Assembly (NCBI RefSeq): GCF_000147815.2
Contig: NC_015957.1
Span: forward strand, 5,208,001-5,272,000
Direction: 5' to 3'
Source: Streptomyces violaceusniger Tu 4113
GTDB lineage: Bacteria > Actinomycetota > Actinomycetes > Streptomycetales > Streptomycetaceae
Length of the DNA: 64,000 bases
Shown here in pieces: positions 26,679-35,600 of the stretch. The notes under the pieces were generated by a model that had not been told where the DNA came from, did not search any database, and saw only the letters and a list, made by a program, of their open reading frames with translations. A program made the position numbers and the translations under genes. The first letter of the stretch is position 1, and the number at the start of each line of letters is the position of its first letter.

Positions 26679-27545
26679 ATGGACCGTTTGGAACTCGCGG
26701 AATTCCTCCGGGTCCGCCGCGAGGCCCTGCAACCCGAAGACGTCGGGCTGCGGCGGGGCCCCAGGCGACGGGCTCGTGGACTGCGCCGGGAAGAAGTCGC
26801 CGAGCTGTCCGGCATGTCCACCGACTACTACGCCCGCCTGGAACGGGGGAAGAGCCCCCAGCCCTCAGAGCAGATGGCCGCGGCGATCTCACGCGGACTG
26901 CGGCTGTCCCTGGCGGAACGCGATCACCTCTTCCTGCTCGCCGGCCATGGCACACCCCGGCGCGCCCTTCGCAGCGATCACGTCAGTCCAGGGCTCATGC
27001 GCATCCTCGACCGGCTTCAGGACACCCCCGCGCAGATCATGGGCAGCCTCGGCGAGACTATCGTCCAGACCCCGCCCGCTGTGGCGCTCCTCGGCAAACA
27101 GACCCAGTACACCGGCCTGGCCAGGAGCAATGTCTACAGGTGGTTCGCCGACCCCTCATCGAGGCAGATCTACCCCGCAGCCGACCACGCGGCCAACGGG
27201 CGCGTCTTCACTGCCCAACTGCGCCGCGTTGCGACCCAGCAAGGCCCGCACGGTCCAGCCGCCGCCCTCGCTCGTCGGCTCCTCGACGAGAGCGAGGAGT
27301 TCGCAGCCATCTGGAACGACCACCAGGTCGGCCTCACCTTCACCAACGAGAAACGCCTGGTCCACCCCGAGGTCGGACAACTCACCCTCCACTGCCAGAT
27401 ACTCCTCGACCCCGACCAGGAACATTCCCTCCTCAGTTTCACGGCGACGCCGGGCACGGAAAGCTATGACAAGCTGCAACTCCTGGCGGTTATCGGAAAT
27501 CAGCAACTGTCCAGCGGTCTGGCGGACCGGAGCGAGACGAGTTGA
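26679..27545 (+). CDS. XRE-family regulator with MmyB-like ligand domain
   Basis: 288 aa from ATG 26679 (AAAGAGAG upstream). N-terminal HTH (LAEFLRVRREALQPEDVGL, REEVAELSGMSTDYYARLERG, PQPSEQMAAAISRGLRLSLAERDHLF), then the MmyB-like domain (GLMRILDRLQDTPAQIMG, VYRWFADPSSRQIY, RLLDESEEFAAIWNDHQVG, LTLHCQILLDPDQEHSLLSF). Members usually repress or activate the adjacent divergent SDR gene. Confidence 0.9.
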   Translation: MDRLELAEFLRVRREALQPEDVGLRRGPRRRARGLRREEVAELSGMSTDYYARLERGKSPQPSEQMAAAISRGLRLSLAERDHLFLLAGHGTPRRALRSDHVSPGLMRILDRLQDTPAQIMGSLGETIVQTPPAVALLGKQTQYTGLARSNVYRWFADPSSRQIYPAADHAANGRVFTAQLRRVATQQGPHGPAAALARRLLDESEEFAAIWNDHQVGLTFTNEKRLVHPEVGQLTLHCQILLDPDQEHSLLSFTATPGTESYDKLQLLAVIGNQQLSSGLADRSETS

Positions 27546-27677
27546 CTCGAGCAACCGCCGGACGGGCCTTCAAAAAACAACCCTATACTCATGATGTTCC
27601 TCTCCGGCCACAGACGATTCGCCCGGCCGCCGGCGACGCGCGGCAGCTTCGCCTCCGCCTGGACGGAGACTGACTGT

Positions 27678-28545
27678 GCGTTTGCAGAGGGGCCACGGAT
27701 GGCGTGACGGTGGTGAGGCCGCAACGCACGAGGCACCCGTGCTGTTGAGGGAGATGTTCGAAGTCTCAACTCGTCAGCGCAACTGCCTCGTTGGTTCCCT
27801 ATCCTGCCGCACTGGACCTGCCCCATGGGCTGGTCAAGTGGGTCACCATGCTCATCGTCACCCGCGAGGGTGACCGCCGCCGCAAACTCGCGCCGCATCA
27901 ACGTACGCTCGTCGCTCTGGTGTACCTGCGCAAGCACGACACGCTGGCCCAGATCGCCGCTGGCTTCGGTATACCGGTCGGCACCGCCCACGCCTACACC
28001 ACCGCGGTCGTCGACCTCCTGGCCTCCCGGGCACCGGGCCTGCTGAGGGTCCTGCGGAAGACCGACCCGGAGTACGTCCTGCTCGACGGGATGCTGGCCG
28101 AGTGCGACCGGGTTGGCGACGGCCGGGCCGACTACTCCCACAAGCACCGCCGTCACGGCGTGAACGTGCAGGTCATGACCGACCCGGCCGGCCAGATCCT
28201 GTGGATCCCACCGGCCCTGCCAGGCCGGTGTCACGACCTGACCGCCGCCCGCACCCACCGGATCATCCGGATCTGCGAGCGCCAGGGCGTCCCCGTCCTG
28301 GCCGACCGCGCCTACACGGGTGCTGGCCCCTGGGTCACCACCGGACGCAGACGCCCACCCGGCGGGCAGCTGACCCCGACAGAACGGACGCTCAACCGGG
28401 CACTGGCCACCTCCCGAGCACCCGTGAACGCGGCACGGCACGCCTCAAGTCCTGGCGGATCTTCCGAAGATCGCGACGCAGCTCGAAGCGAATGACGTCA
28501 ATCGCCAAGGCGGTCCTCACCCTGGAGAGGCAACGCTGAAAACGC
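27678..28545 (+). mobile_element. IS copy 2 (868 bp, IS5-like), right arm of composite transposon
   Basis: Inverted twin of 24495-25362. Inner end GCGTTTGCAG at 27678, outer end CTGAAAACGC up to 28545, followed by TCACTGA. Confidence 0.8.
27791..28539 (+). pseudogene. IS5-like (DDE_Tnp_4) transposase, copy 2
   Basis: Same protein as copy 1 except for one Ala/Thr difference, with the same missing G at about 28421-28430 that cuts off the C-terminal block [15 protein letters not shown]. The shared lesion means it preceded the duplication, or it is a site of programmed frameshifting, or both copies carry the same sequencing error. Confidence 0.75.
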
Positions 28546-28552
28546 TCACTGA
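28546..28552. repeat. Right 7-bp direct repeat of the composite transposon
   Basis: TCACTGA, identical to 24488-24494. Confidence 0.6.
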
Positions 28553-28598
28553 GCTCACCGACCAGGATGTCTCCCTGCAAGAGCTGCCACCGCGTCAT
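28546..28598 (-). pseudogene. N-terminal part of the split 101-aa ORF
   Basis: ATG 28598 (a TAG lies directly before it, fixing the start) reads MTRWQLLQGDILVGELS up to the composite transposon. The frame and codons continue exactly at 24494 going left. Confidence 0.6.
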
Positions 28599-28761
28599 CT
28601 AGTGTCCCTATCCCCCACCGCCCAGTCGAGTTCGCATCATCGCAGCGCGTAACTCTCTGGCCAAGCGCTTCATTCTGAAACGATCAGTAAGGCCACTACG
28701 CGACCCGGACGTGGCAGGGCTGGACGACGATGACAACGGCGGCACTGACACGTGAGACCGG

Positions 28762-29721
28762 CTACTTGGATTCGACCCGTCCGAGCGGGTCGGGGCCGGA
28801 GGCCAGCGCGTCACGCGCGGTCTGCCAGGTGGAGTCCTCGGGGTAGAGCTCGCTGCGCAGATAGGCCCAGGTGAGGCGCGCGACCGCGGCGACCCGCTCG
28901 GGGTTCTCGTCCGTGGTCTCGGCAACGTCGTATCCGGGGATCCCGCCGAGTGCGTGCCCCGCGCCGAACAGGGTGAGCAGGGACTTGGGGCTGGGGCCGA
29001 GAGTGTAGGGGTCGGCGTGCCAGTCCGGCCCCATGTCGGTGGAGTGCCGGGAGTCGTCCTCGTCGCCGGCGACGACCAGCGCGGGGGTGGCCATCGTGGA
29101 GAAGTCGATGGTCGAGAAGACCGGCAGCATGTCGGCCATGGGTCCGTCGAGGACGTCGCCCCTGCCGGGCGCGGCGAGCAGCACGCCCGCCTTGATCCGG
29201 GGTTCGAGGAGGTTCACTTCCTCGCCGGTGTCGGGGTCGGTGAGGTTGGCTCCGAGCAGGGTGCTGGAGGTGAAGCCGCCGAAGGAGTGTCCGGCGACGG
29301 CGACCTTGGTGTGGTCGATCCGCCCGGCCAGCAGCGGCACAGCTTTCTCGATCTCGTCGAGCCGGTCAAGGATGTGGGTCATGTCCTCGGCGCGCGAGCG
29401 CCAGAAGAAGGGCGCTCCGGGGGCGTCGGCGACCAGGTGGCTCAGGGTCCTGGAGGTGAGGTGGGTGGGCTGGATGACGACGAATCCGTGTGCGGCCCAG
29501 AAGTTGACCAGCGGCGCGTAGCCGTTCAGCGAGGAGAGGTTGTTCGAGGGGCCTTGACCGTGGGAGAGCAGGATGACGGGCAGGCCGGTTCCGGTCCCGG
29601 GTGCGGAGACGCGTACCTGAAGGTCCACGGGACGTCCGGGTACGGACAGCACCACCGGGCTGTAGGACAGGACCGGGGCGGGTGAGCCCGAGGTGTCGGC
29701 GGTGGCGGTAAATGTGGTCAT
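28762..29721 (-). CDS. Alpha/beta hydrolase (PAF-acetylhydrolase/chlorophyllase-like)
   Basis: 319 aa from ATG 29721 (GAAGGG upstream). The core shows the oxyanion region LPVILLSHGQGPSNN, the nucleophile elbow GHSFGG, a possible acid in ALVVAGDEDDSRH, and the C-terminal His in GAGHALGG. It would hydrolyse an ester or amide; the substrate is unknown. No signal peptide. It is divergent from the 2'-5' RNA ligase-like gene, with a strong palindrome between them. Confidence 0.82.
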   Translation of the reverse strand: MTTFTATADTSGSPAPVLSYSPVVLSVPGRPVDLQVRVSAPGTGTGLPVILLSHGQGPSNNLSSLNGYAPLVNFWAAHGFVVIQPTHLTSRTLSHLVADAPGAPFFWRSRAEDMTHILDRLDEIEKAVPLLAGRIDHTKVAVAGHSFGGFTSSTLLGANLTDPDTGEEVNLLEPRIKAGVLLAAPGRGDVLDGPMADMLPVFSTIDFSTMATPALVVAGDEDDSRHSTDMGPDWHADPYTLGPSPKSLLTLFGAGHALGGIPGYDVAETTDENPERVAAVARLTWAYLRSELYPEDSTWQTARDALASGPDPLGRVESK

Positions 29722-29820
29722 GATGCGTTGGTTGCCCTTCTGTGGACCCTGCCGCCCTGCGGTCTGGTTCGGCCGGCGCATGACGAGGGCGGTCAGGAGC
29801 GTTCCGCTTCGACCAACCTG

Positions 29821-29841
29821 AAATGGAGCGTTGCTCCATTT
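29821..29841. promoter_or_regulatory. Perfect palindromic operator, TetR type
   Basis: AAATGGAGC-GTT-GCTCCATTT, 9-base arms with a 3-base spacer, in the divergent promoter region. A related half site GGAGCG(T/G)TCC occurs at about 29796 and another near 29852. No TetR gene lies next to it in this window. Confidence 0.65.
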
Positions 29842-29899
29842 AGTATTCGGAACGCCGCTCCGTTTTGTCAAGCTGTATGGGGAGAAAGGGGAAGGCGTC

Positions 29900-30592
29900 A
29901 TGCCCACCGAGAGTCCCACCGGGAAGGCGCCGGCCCGAAGCCGCGGCGCCTTGCCCTCTCGCCAGGACATGACGAATGTGCCCAGGAGCATGCGAGACCA
30001 CTGGTGGCGGCGGCCGGGCTGGAGCGTGGGTCGCCGCTTCTACACCTGGCACCTCACCTTCGAAGGCCAGCACGATGTGCACCGCCTGGCCGCCGAGTAC
30101 CGAGCCGCGCTCGCGCCGCTGGGGCCCGCCCTCACCCTGATTCCCGATCAGTGGCTGCACCTCACCATGCAGGGCATCGGCTTCGTCCACGAGGTCCCGG
30201 AGAAGGACGTCAGGGCCATTCTGGAAGCGGCACGTGCCCGTCTGGCCGCCGTGCCCGCCTTCGACCTCCAGCTCGGGCCGGAGGTCATCGATCCCGAAGC
30301 CGTACTCCTGCCCGCCCACCCCAGTGAGCCGGTCCAGTCCGTGAGGGACGTGATCCGATCCGCCATCAGCGACACCCTCGGCGTCGTACCGGAGAACGCC
30401 AACGGATTCAGGCCGCACGTATCGGTCGCCTACTCCGCCGCCGACGGCCCCATCGCGCCGATCTCCAAGACCCTCGCCGCGCTCGACGCCCGGCCCGCGC
30501 ACGCCCGCATCACCACGGCAGAGCTGATCGTCATCCACCGGGACAACCACATGTACGAGTGGGAGCCGTACGCGACAGCGGCACTTGGCTGA
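29900..30592 (+). CDS. 2'-5' RNA ligase / phosphodiesterase superfamily protein
   Basis: 230 aa from ATG 29900 (AAAGGGGAAGG upstream). Two H-x-T/S-x motifs of the 2H phosphoesterase fold, QWLHLTMQGIGF and FRPHVSVAYSAAD, are spaced about 85 residues apart as in the family. The N-terminus (WWRRPGWSVGRRFYTWHLTF) is typical of the actinomycete branch. It probably acts on a cyclic or 2',5'-linked nucleotide or RNA end; the real substrate is unknown. Confidence 0.8.
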   Translation: MPTESPTGKAPARSRGALPSRQDMTNVPRSMRDHWWRRPGWSVGRRFYTWHLTFEGQHDVHRLAAEYRAALAPLGPALTLIPDQWLHLTMQGIGFVHEVPEKDVRAILEAARARLAAVPAFDLQLGPEVIDPEAVLLPAHPSEPVQSVRDVIRSAISDTLGVVPENANGFRPHVSVAYSAADGPIAPISKTLAALDARPAHARITTAELIVIHRDNHMYEWEPYATAALG

Positions 30593-30809
30593 TGCCTTTC
30601 GAATCCATCGTGTCCGAAGCGCTGGCGCCCGACCATTCGGGATGCAATGGGTGATGTACGCGTATCCCGAGTAAGCCCAAAAAGGGTCATGGGATGATCT
30701 TGGTCCGCTGGGCGAAGCTGCCCCGGTCGGCAGACATGGTGCCGTCGGCACGCCGGCGGGGCTTACAACGGCTGACACAATAAGGTGGATGGGCGCTGAT
30801 CGCCCTGTC

Positions 30810-30950
30810 TGAGGCGGGAGTTGCGCGTTCGGTTCGATGTGGGAACGTCGCCGTGGATCGTGTCGGATGAGCTGTGGGACCACCTGGAACCGCTGCTGCC
30901 GCAGCGTGAGCGGCGCTTTCGCTACTCGAACACGATGACGTACCCCCGAC
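30810..30950 (+). mobile_element. IS5-type transposase N-terminal remnant
   Basis: Reads TSPWIVSDELWDHLEPLLPQ and ERRFRYSNT, the conserved start of IS5-group transposases, then breaks off. No DDE core follows. Confidence 0.55.
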
Positions 30951-31174
30951 CCGACCCAAGGTCCAGGTGCAGATCTATTCCACGATTGGCCCAGTTAGTC
31001 ACTCTTCAAATGGACCACATGTCCGGGTCACCAGCTGCATAGGCTCGACACCAATGCGACTGAGACCACAAGCGACCTCCGTAGGGGATCCCGAGGTCGA
31101 CACTGGTGCCCTGCTTTGGGTTTCCGGCCCGTACCCCCCGGTCGGCCGGCTGAGCGAGAGGACAAGGATCTGCT

Positions 31175-32089
31175 GTGAAGGCGTGCGGAGTGTCCGGGGC
31201 CGAGAAGGAAGTCGCCCTGCTGGAGTTGCCCGAACCGTCATCTCCCGGGCCCGGTCAGATCCTGGTGGCGGTTGAGGCGGCCGGGGTCGGCCCGTGGGAC
31301 GAACTGCTCAACGGCGCTGGGTGGGATGTGGGGTTGCGCCCGCCGGCGGCGCTGGGAGTGGAGGGCGCGGGCGAGGTGCTGGCCGTCGGCGCGGGTGTCA
31401 CCGGGTTTGCCGTAGGCGATCGGGTACTCGCGCACGAGGCCCCGCTGCCCGGGGGAAGCGGCTTCTGGGCCGAACGCGTTCTGATCAATGCGGATCACGC
31501 GGCAGCCTGCCCACCCGGGCTGAACGCCGTGCACGCGGCAGCACTGCCAGTCAACGGACTCACCGCGTTGCAGGCCCTGGTGCAGCTGGATCTCAGCCGA
31601 GGACAGCGGCTCCTGATCACCAACGGAGGCGGGGCCACCGGAGCCCTGGCCACCCAGCTCGCCGCAGCCAAGGGCTTCGTGGTGACCGCGACCGCCTCCG
31701 CTGCCGCCGCAGAGCGCCTGCTCGGTCTAGGAGCGACTGAGGTCGTCGACTACCACGACCCGAACTGGTCGGCCAAGGTACGCGGCGGGTTCCACGCCGC
31801 CCTCATCATCGCCACCAGCACGGCGGACGACGCCCTGCCCTTGGTGCGGGACGGCGGGCGACTGTGCTCCCTGACCTCGGACGCGCCTCCGGAGGAACGA
31901 GGCATCACGAGTTGGGACCTCTACGTCCAGCCCAACGCCGCGCAGCTTGTCCAGCTGGCGGAGCAGGTCGCCGCGGGAACCTTGAAACTCGCACCGGAAC
32001 CGCTGCCGCTGAGTGAGGGACCGGCTGCGTTCGCCCGCGTGGTTACCGGACAGGCCGGCGGAAAGAAGATCGTGCTCACCCGAGCATGA
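31175..32089 (+). CDS. MDR-superfamily NADP-dependent (quinone-type) oxidoreductase
   Basis: 304 aa from GTG 31175 (ACAAGGATC upstream). N-terminal GroES-like domain (ILVAVEAAGVGPWDELL, ALGVEGAGEVLAVGAGVTGF, GDRVLAHE), then a Rossmann domain (LLITNGGGATGALATQLAAA, LGATEVVDYHD) and the C-terminus GPAAFARVVTGQAGGKKIVL. No zinc ligands, so it is the quinone oxidoreductase/enoyl-reductase type. It is followed by a broken P450 gene in the same direction, possibly once an operon. Confidence 0.88.
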   Translation: MKACGVSGAEKEVALLELPEPSSPGPGQILVAVEAAGVGPWDELLNGAGWDVGLRPPAALGVEGAGEVLAVGAGVTGFAVGDRVLAHEAPLPGGSGFWAERVLINADHAAACPPGLNAVHAAALPVNGLTALQALVQLDLSRGQRLLITNGGGATGALATQLAAAKGFVVTATASAAAAERLLGLGATEVVDYHDPNWSAKVRGGFHAALIIATSTADDALPLVRDGGRLCSLTSDAPPEERGITSWDLYVQPNAAQLVQLAEQVAAGTLKLAPEPLPLSEGPAAFARVVTGQAGGKKIVLTRA

Positions 32090-32273
32090 CCCGACCGGGC
32101 ACCGCCCGATCCCGATGCTGGGTCACGGTGCCCGCCAGGCGCGATCGAGAAATCGTCAGGCTGAGGGGGCGACCGAGGAGGTGCTGGCGAGGCTCACGCC
32201 GGGGCCGCGCCGCAGCCGCCACGGCGGAGGTAACCCACACCGCTAACAACGGCTAACACCATGAGCCGAGTTG

Positions 32274-32851
32274 TCGATGGGTGATGACGACGGCAACCGG
32301 CTCTCCGACCGCGAGATGGTCACCATGGTCATCGCGTTGGTGATCGCCGGGCACAACACCACCGCGCAACTGCTCGCCAGTTCGGTGCAAGCGCTGCTCG
32401 AGCACCCGGATCAGCTCGCCCCACTGACCGAGCACCCCGGGCGCTGGCCCGAGGCCGTGCAAGAGCTCATGCGTATGCGTGGGCCGGTGTTCGGCCAGGT
32501 GCGCTATCCCACCACCGACGTCGAGTTGGGCGGGACGGTACTCCAGGCCGGAAAGCCGGTGATGCCCGGCCTGCTCTCCGCGAACACCGACCCCGCGAGT
32601 TCGACCGCGCCGACGAGCTGGACCTGCGTCGAGACATCGGGCCCGTGGAGCGCCACCTGACCTTCGGGCAGGGCGCGCACTACTGCCTGGGCGCCGCGCC
32701 GGTCCGGGACGAACTCGAGATCGCGCTGCGCACGTTGTTCACCCGGTTCCCGCGCCTGACGCTGGCCGGATCGGGGGCCGAACGGGAGATGCGGCCCGGA
32801 TCCAGCCGGATCATCGAGTTGTCGGTACGGCTGTATGACGGGACGCGGTAA
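32274..32851 (+). pseudogene. Cytochrome P450, N-terminally truncated and frameshifted
   Basis: Begins just before the I helix (LSDREMVTMVIALVIAGHNTTAQ, oxygen-binding AGHNTT), ExxR in VQELMRMRG, then a frame change at about 32590-32596 where one C is missing, then RRDIGPVERHLTFGQG and the haem loop FGQGAHYCLGAAPVRDE with its Cys. The first about 230 residues of a P450 are absent. The product cannot be a working enzyme. Confidence 0.8.
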
Positions 32852-32959
32852 CCGCCGACGGTGACATCAAGATCCACTGTAGCCTCGGCGCCACCGTTGT
32901 CCGATCCCAGGAGCGGCAATACAGGCCGTCATGAGACGGCGCCGGGAAGGAACCACAAG

Positions 32960-33407
32960 ATGATCAAGATCCCACGATCACCCGTATCGGTCAGGCCGTG
33001 CAGCTCACCCACCAGGGTGAGCGGGAGGCCGCTCGCCTCCAGTTCGAAGAGATCTGGGAGGAGATCGGCGGCGAGGAGGGGGATCCCCTGCAGCGTTGCA
33101 CGCTCGCGCACGCGATGGCCGATGCGCAGGACGACGTGCGCGAGGAACTGCTACCAGCGGGCGTTGGTGGCCGCCGACCTGATCACCGAGGCGCGCATCG
33201 AGGAGGCCGGGGTGTCGGTTTCGGCGGCCGGGACTGTACCCCTCCTTGCACCTGAACCTGAGCGAGTGCTACCGCAAGCTGGGCGATCTGGACAGCGCTC
33301 GTGAGCATCTCGAGCGTGCGCAGGCCACGATCCACGTGCTCGGCGATGACGAGTACGGGCAGATGATCAAGAAGGGCCTGGAGCAGGTGGCCGACCGGCT
33401 GCGCTGA
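32960..33407 (+). pseudogene. TPR-repeat protein, frameshifted
   Basis: From ATG 32960 (GGGAAGGAACC upstream). Restoring one C near 32970 gives TITRIGQAVQLTHQGEREAA and LQFEEIWEEIGG. Further breaks near 33148 and 33232 are needed to read YQRALVAADLITEARIEEAG and LHLNLSECYRKLGDLDSARE, HLERAQATIHVLGDDEYG. These are tetratricopeptide helices. Streptomyces has many small TPR proteins of this type downstream of regulators; function unknown. Confidence 0.6.
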
Positions 33408-33525
33408 CCTTCATGTTCCCGCACAAGCGGTAGAGCCTTTTCCAAATTACTCCGAATTGCACCGTGTAACCCATTCCATCAGCCGACGTGAGCATGAGGC
33501 GCCACAGAAAGATGAACGGGGCGGT

Positions 33526-33556
33526 TTAATGCTGTCGCATTAATGAGTTTTTGACA
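33526..33556. promoter_or_regulatory. Inverted repeat and -35-like box before the NRPS stub
   Basis: TTAATGC-TGTC-GCATTAA (33526-33543), followed at 33551 by TTGACA, within an unusually AT-rich intergenic stretch. The start codon lies 42 bases after the -35-like box. This looks like the original regulated promoter of the peptide synthetase. Confidence 0.5.
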
Positions 33557-33597
33557 TTACACGCTCAATCCTCGCATGTCTGCGCCGGGAGCCTGGG

Positions 33598-33825
33598 GTG
33601 TCTTTTATGGTGTGCCCGGATGCTGTTTCGGTGTCGTCTGCTCAGCGCGAGATCTGGCGCGCTCAGCAATGGAGTCCGAAAAGCCCGATCTATCGCGTCG
33701 GCGAATATATTGAGATCAGTGGCTTGGTCGATGAGGTCCGCTTCGAGTCGGCATTGCGCCGGGCCGTCGCGGAATCCGATGCGCTGCATCGCCGGTTCTT
33801 CGAGGAGAACGGCGATCGACGTGAG
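33598..33825 (+). pseudogene. NRPS condensation domain, N-terminal stub
   Basis: GTG 33598 with GGGAG 6 bases upstream. About 76 codons read as the start of a condensation domain of the starter/EntF-like kind (VSVSSAQREIWRAQQWSP, IYRVGEYIEISGLVD, ESALRRAVAESDALHRRFFE). It stops abruptly at about 33825, where the bases switch to the 3' end of a thioesterase gene of opposite orientation. The catalytic HHxxxDG and the rest are gone. Confidence 0.75.
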
Positions 33826-33828
33826 TGG

Positions 33829-34575
33829 TCATGCCACCACCGCTTCTAGGTCTGCGGCGACGCGGGCGAGGACCGCCGCGCGGTCGGTCTCCACGAAGTA
33901 GTGGCCGCCGGGCATGACGACCACCTCGCAGTCGCGATCGGTGCACGCGCGCCAGTCCAGGGTGGTTTGCCAGTCGGTCCCGTCGTCGCTGGCTCCGAAG
34001 TAGACCTTCAGGGGCAGGTCGAGCGTGGGGGGCCGCGGACGGTGGTAGCGGTCACCTGCCGCGATGTCGGCGACCAGAGTGGGCAGCACCGCTTGCATGA
34101 GTTCCTCGTCAAATAGGGCGTTGTCCCAGGGACGTTCGTCCCGCAGGGCGGTGGTCAGCTCGTCCTCGGTCACGGGGGAAGCGTCGCCTGGCGCGACATG
34201 CGGAGGGCGGCAAGCTGCGGCGATGAGCAGGCTCGGGGCGCGGCCCCGCGCCGTGAGCCGCACCGAGAGTTCGTATCCCAGTAGGGCGCCCATGCTGTGG
34301 CCGAGAACGACGGTGGGAAGGTCGCTGGGCGGCAGCGCCTGACACAGCTGCTCGGCAGTATCCTCCAGGGTGGCCAGGGGCGGCTCGGCGAACCGGTCGC
34401 CGCGGCCCGGCAGATGTGCCGTGAGCAACTCAACGCCGGAAGGCAGTGCGGCTACCCAGTCCTTGAAGACAGCGGCGGTGCCGCCCGCGTACGGCAGCGC
34501 GCAGAGCCGAATCCGGGGCGGGCCGTCGCAGGAGCGGCTGTACCAGGGATTCATACGGGTGAATGTGAGGTCCAT
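33829..34575 (-). CDS. Type II thioesterase of an NRPS/PKS pathway
   Basis: 248 aa. Signature start RLCALPYAGGTAAVFKDW, nucleophile GHSMG (S94), acid in ASDDGTDW and C-terminal His in MPGGHYFVETD. Type II TEs release misloaded or stalled acyl groups from carrier proteins. It lies 13 bases after the hydroxylase stop, so it is the last gene of a leftward operon with the A-PCP module. Intact as read. Confidence 0.9.
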   Translation of the reverse strand: MDLTFTRMNPWYSRSCDGPPRIRLCALPYAGGTAAVFKDWVAALPSGVELLTAHLPGRGDRFAEPPLATLEDTAEQLCQALPPSDLPTVVLGHSMGALLGYELSVRLTARGRAPSLLIAAACRPPHVAPGDASPVTEDELTTALRDERPWDNALFDEELMQAVLPTLVADIAAGDRYHRPRPPTLDLPLKVYFGASDDGTDWQTTLDWRACTDRDCEVVVMPGGHYFVETDRAAVLARVAADLEAVVA

Positions 34576-34587
34576 TGCTGCAGTCCC

Positions 34588-35600
34588 TCACACCAGCAGC
34601 GAGGTGGCCGACTGCCGGGCGGACCGGGAGCGGCGCAGATCGCGTGTGATGTTGACGCGCTTTAGCCAGCGGTCGCGGCCGTCGTAGGCGGCGGCGAATG
34701 GCTTGCGGCCGTGCACGGCCTGGTAGTTGTCGACGAGCAGCAGCGAGCCCGCGTCCAGCGTGACGTGCTGCAGACCGTCCTCTATGAGCGCGGCGATGGT
34801 GTCGTAAGCCCGCTGAGCGGGCGCGTCCCCCGGCACCGGGCTCATATAGGCGGGGTCGATGCGCAGATACGGGTCATCGGGGGCACCGAACAGCACTGCG
34901 ATGCGCTTCGGGTCGTCGTCCATTGCGGCGATCGCCGCGAACCGATCGGCGGACTGAGTACCCGCTGTGTTCTGCTGGGGAGTGTGCGAGGTGTCGGGGC
35001 GGATCAGGTAGCGGGGCTCGAGGAGCGTGGCCTGGTCCTCGGGGGCAGCCGGGACAGGTCAGGCCAGCCCAATGTGGTCGCGGCACGCTGGTGGTTGCGC
35101 AGGCACAGCAGCCCCACGTAGTCGCAGCGCAGCGGGTGGAAGGCGTCCTCGGTGTGCCACAACAGCTCGGATTTGCTGCTGGAGCCCATCTGCTCGGTCT
35201 CCTCGCCGGGGATGGGCAGCACGTCGTGGATGAGCCGGCCGTTCTGCTGGGTGGCCCAGCCGAAGGCTTCGCCGAGCAGGGCCGCGTGCAGTAGGAGGAG
35301 GAGTTCCTCGGCTTGGGTTCGCTCGGGCTCAGGGGTGGGACGGGCCGCAGGGGTTGGGCCGATTTGGTGGTCGTCGATACCGAAGCCCGTGACGACGAGG
35401 GCGCGCGGAGTGTCGTAGAGCCGCATCCCGGTCAGTTCGGTGCGGATGCGCAGCGGCAGTTCTTGTGCGGCAAGCCGGGTGCGGTGCAGGAGTTCCATGG
35501 TGGAGTCGACCGGCACATTGGCGAGGGAGCGCAGCAGGTCGTCGACCTCGGCGTTCTCCTCCTCGGTGAGGGCGACGGTACGCAAATGAGTGTCAGTCAT
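34588..35600 (-). pseudogene. Fe(II)/2-oxoglutarate amino acid hydroxylase (VioC/AsnO-like), one frameshift
   Basis: ATG 35600 overlaps the stop of the A-PCP gene (ATGACTGA). The N-terminal part holds the iron-binding LLWHTEDAFHP (H149, E151) and RCDYVGLLCLRN. After LSRLPP the frame is lost in a run of five C (plus-strand G run at 35041-35045). One more C restores EDQATLLEPRYLIRPDTSH and leads into DDPYLRIDPAYM, the distal His in YQAVHGRKPF, the 2-oxoglutarate-binding Arg and DRWLKRVNITRDLRRSR. This is the clavaminate synthase-like branch that beta-hydroxylates free or tethered Arg/Asn. About 337 aa if repaired. Confidence 0.82.

Larger units (their letters stand above)
23349..28688. mobile_element. 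Older IS5-type element split by a composite transposon
   Basis: Terminal inverted repeats are perfect over 19 bases (23349-23367 and 28670-28688, tip ACTGATCGTTTCAGAATGA). Between them lie a transposase reading right (23419-24234) and a 101-aa ORF reading left, which the composite transposon at 24495-28545 has cut in two. Removing the composite plus one copy of the 7-bp repeat leaves about 1.28 kb. Whether the 101-aa ORF is a true passenger of this IS, or the right repeat belongs to a second copy, is open. Confidence 0.55.

Noticed and set aside
25363..27677. Cargo of the composite transposon as a defence or toxin-antitoxin island
   Set aside because: Only an SDR and its XRE/MmyB-like regulator are present. 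This is a common metabolic regulator-target pair, with no toxin or nuclease motif.
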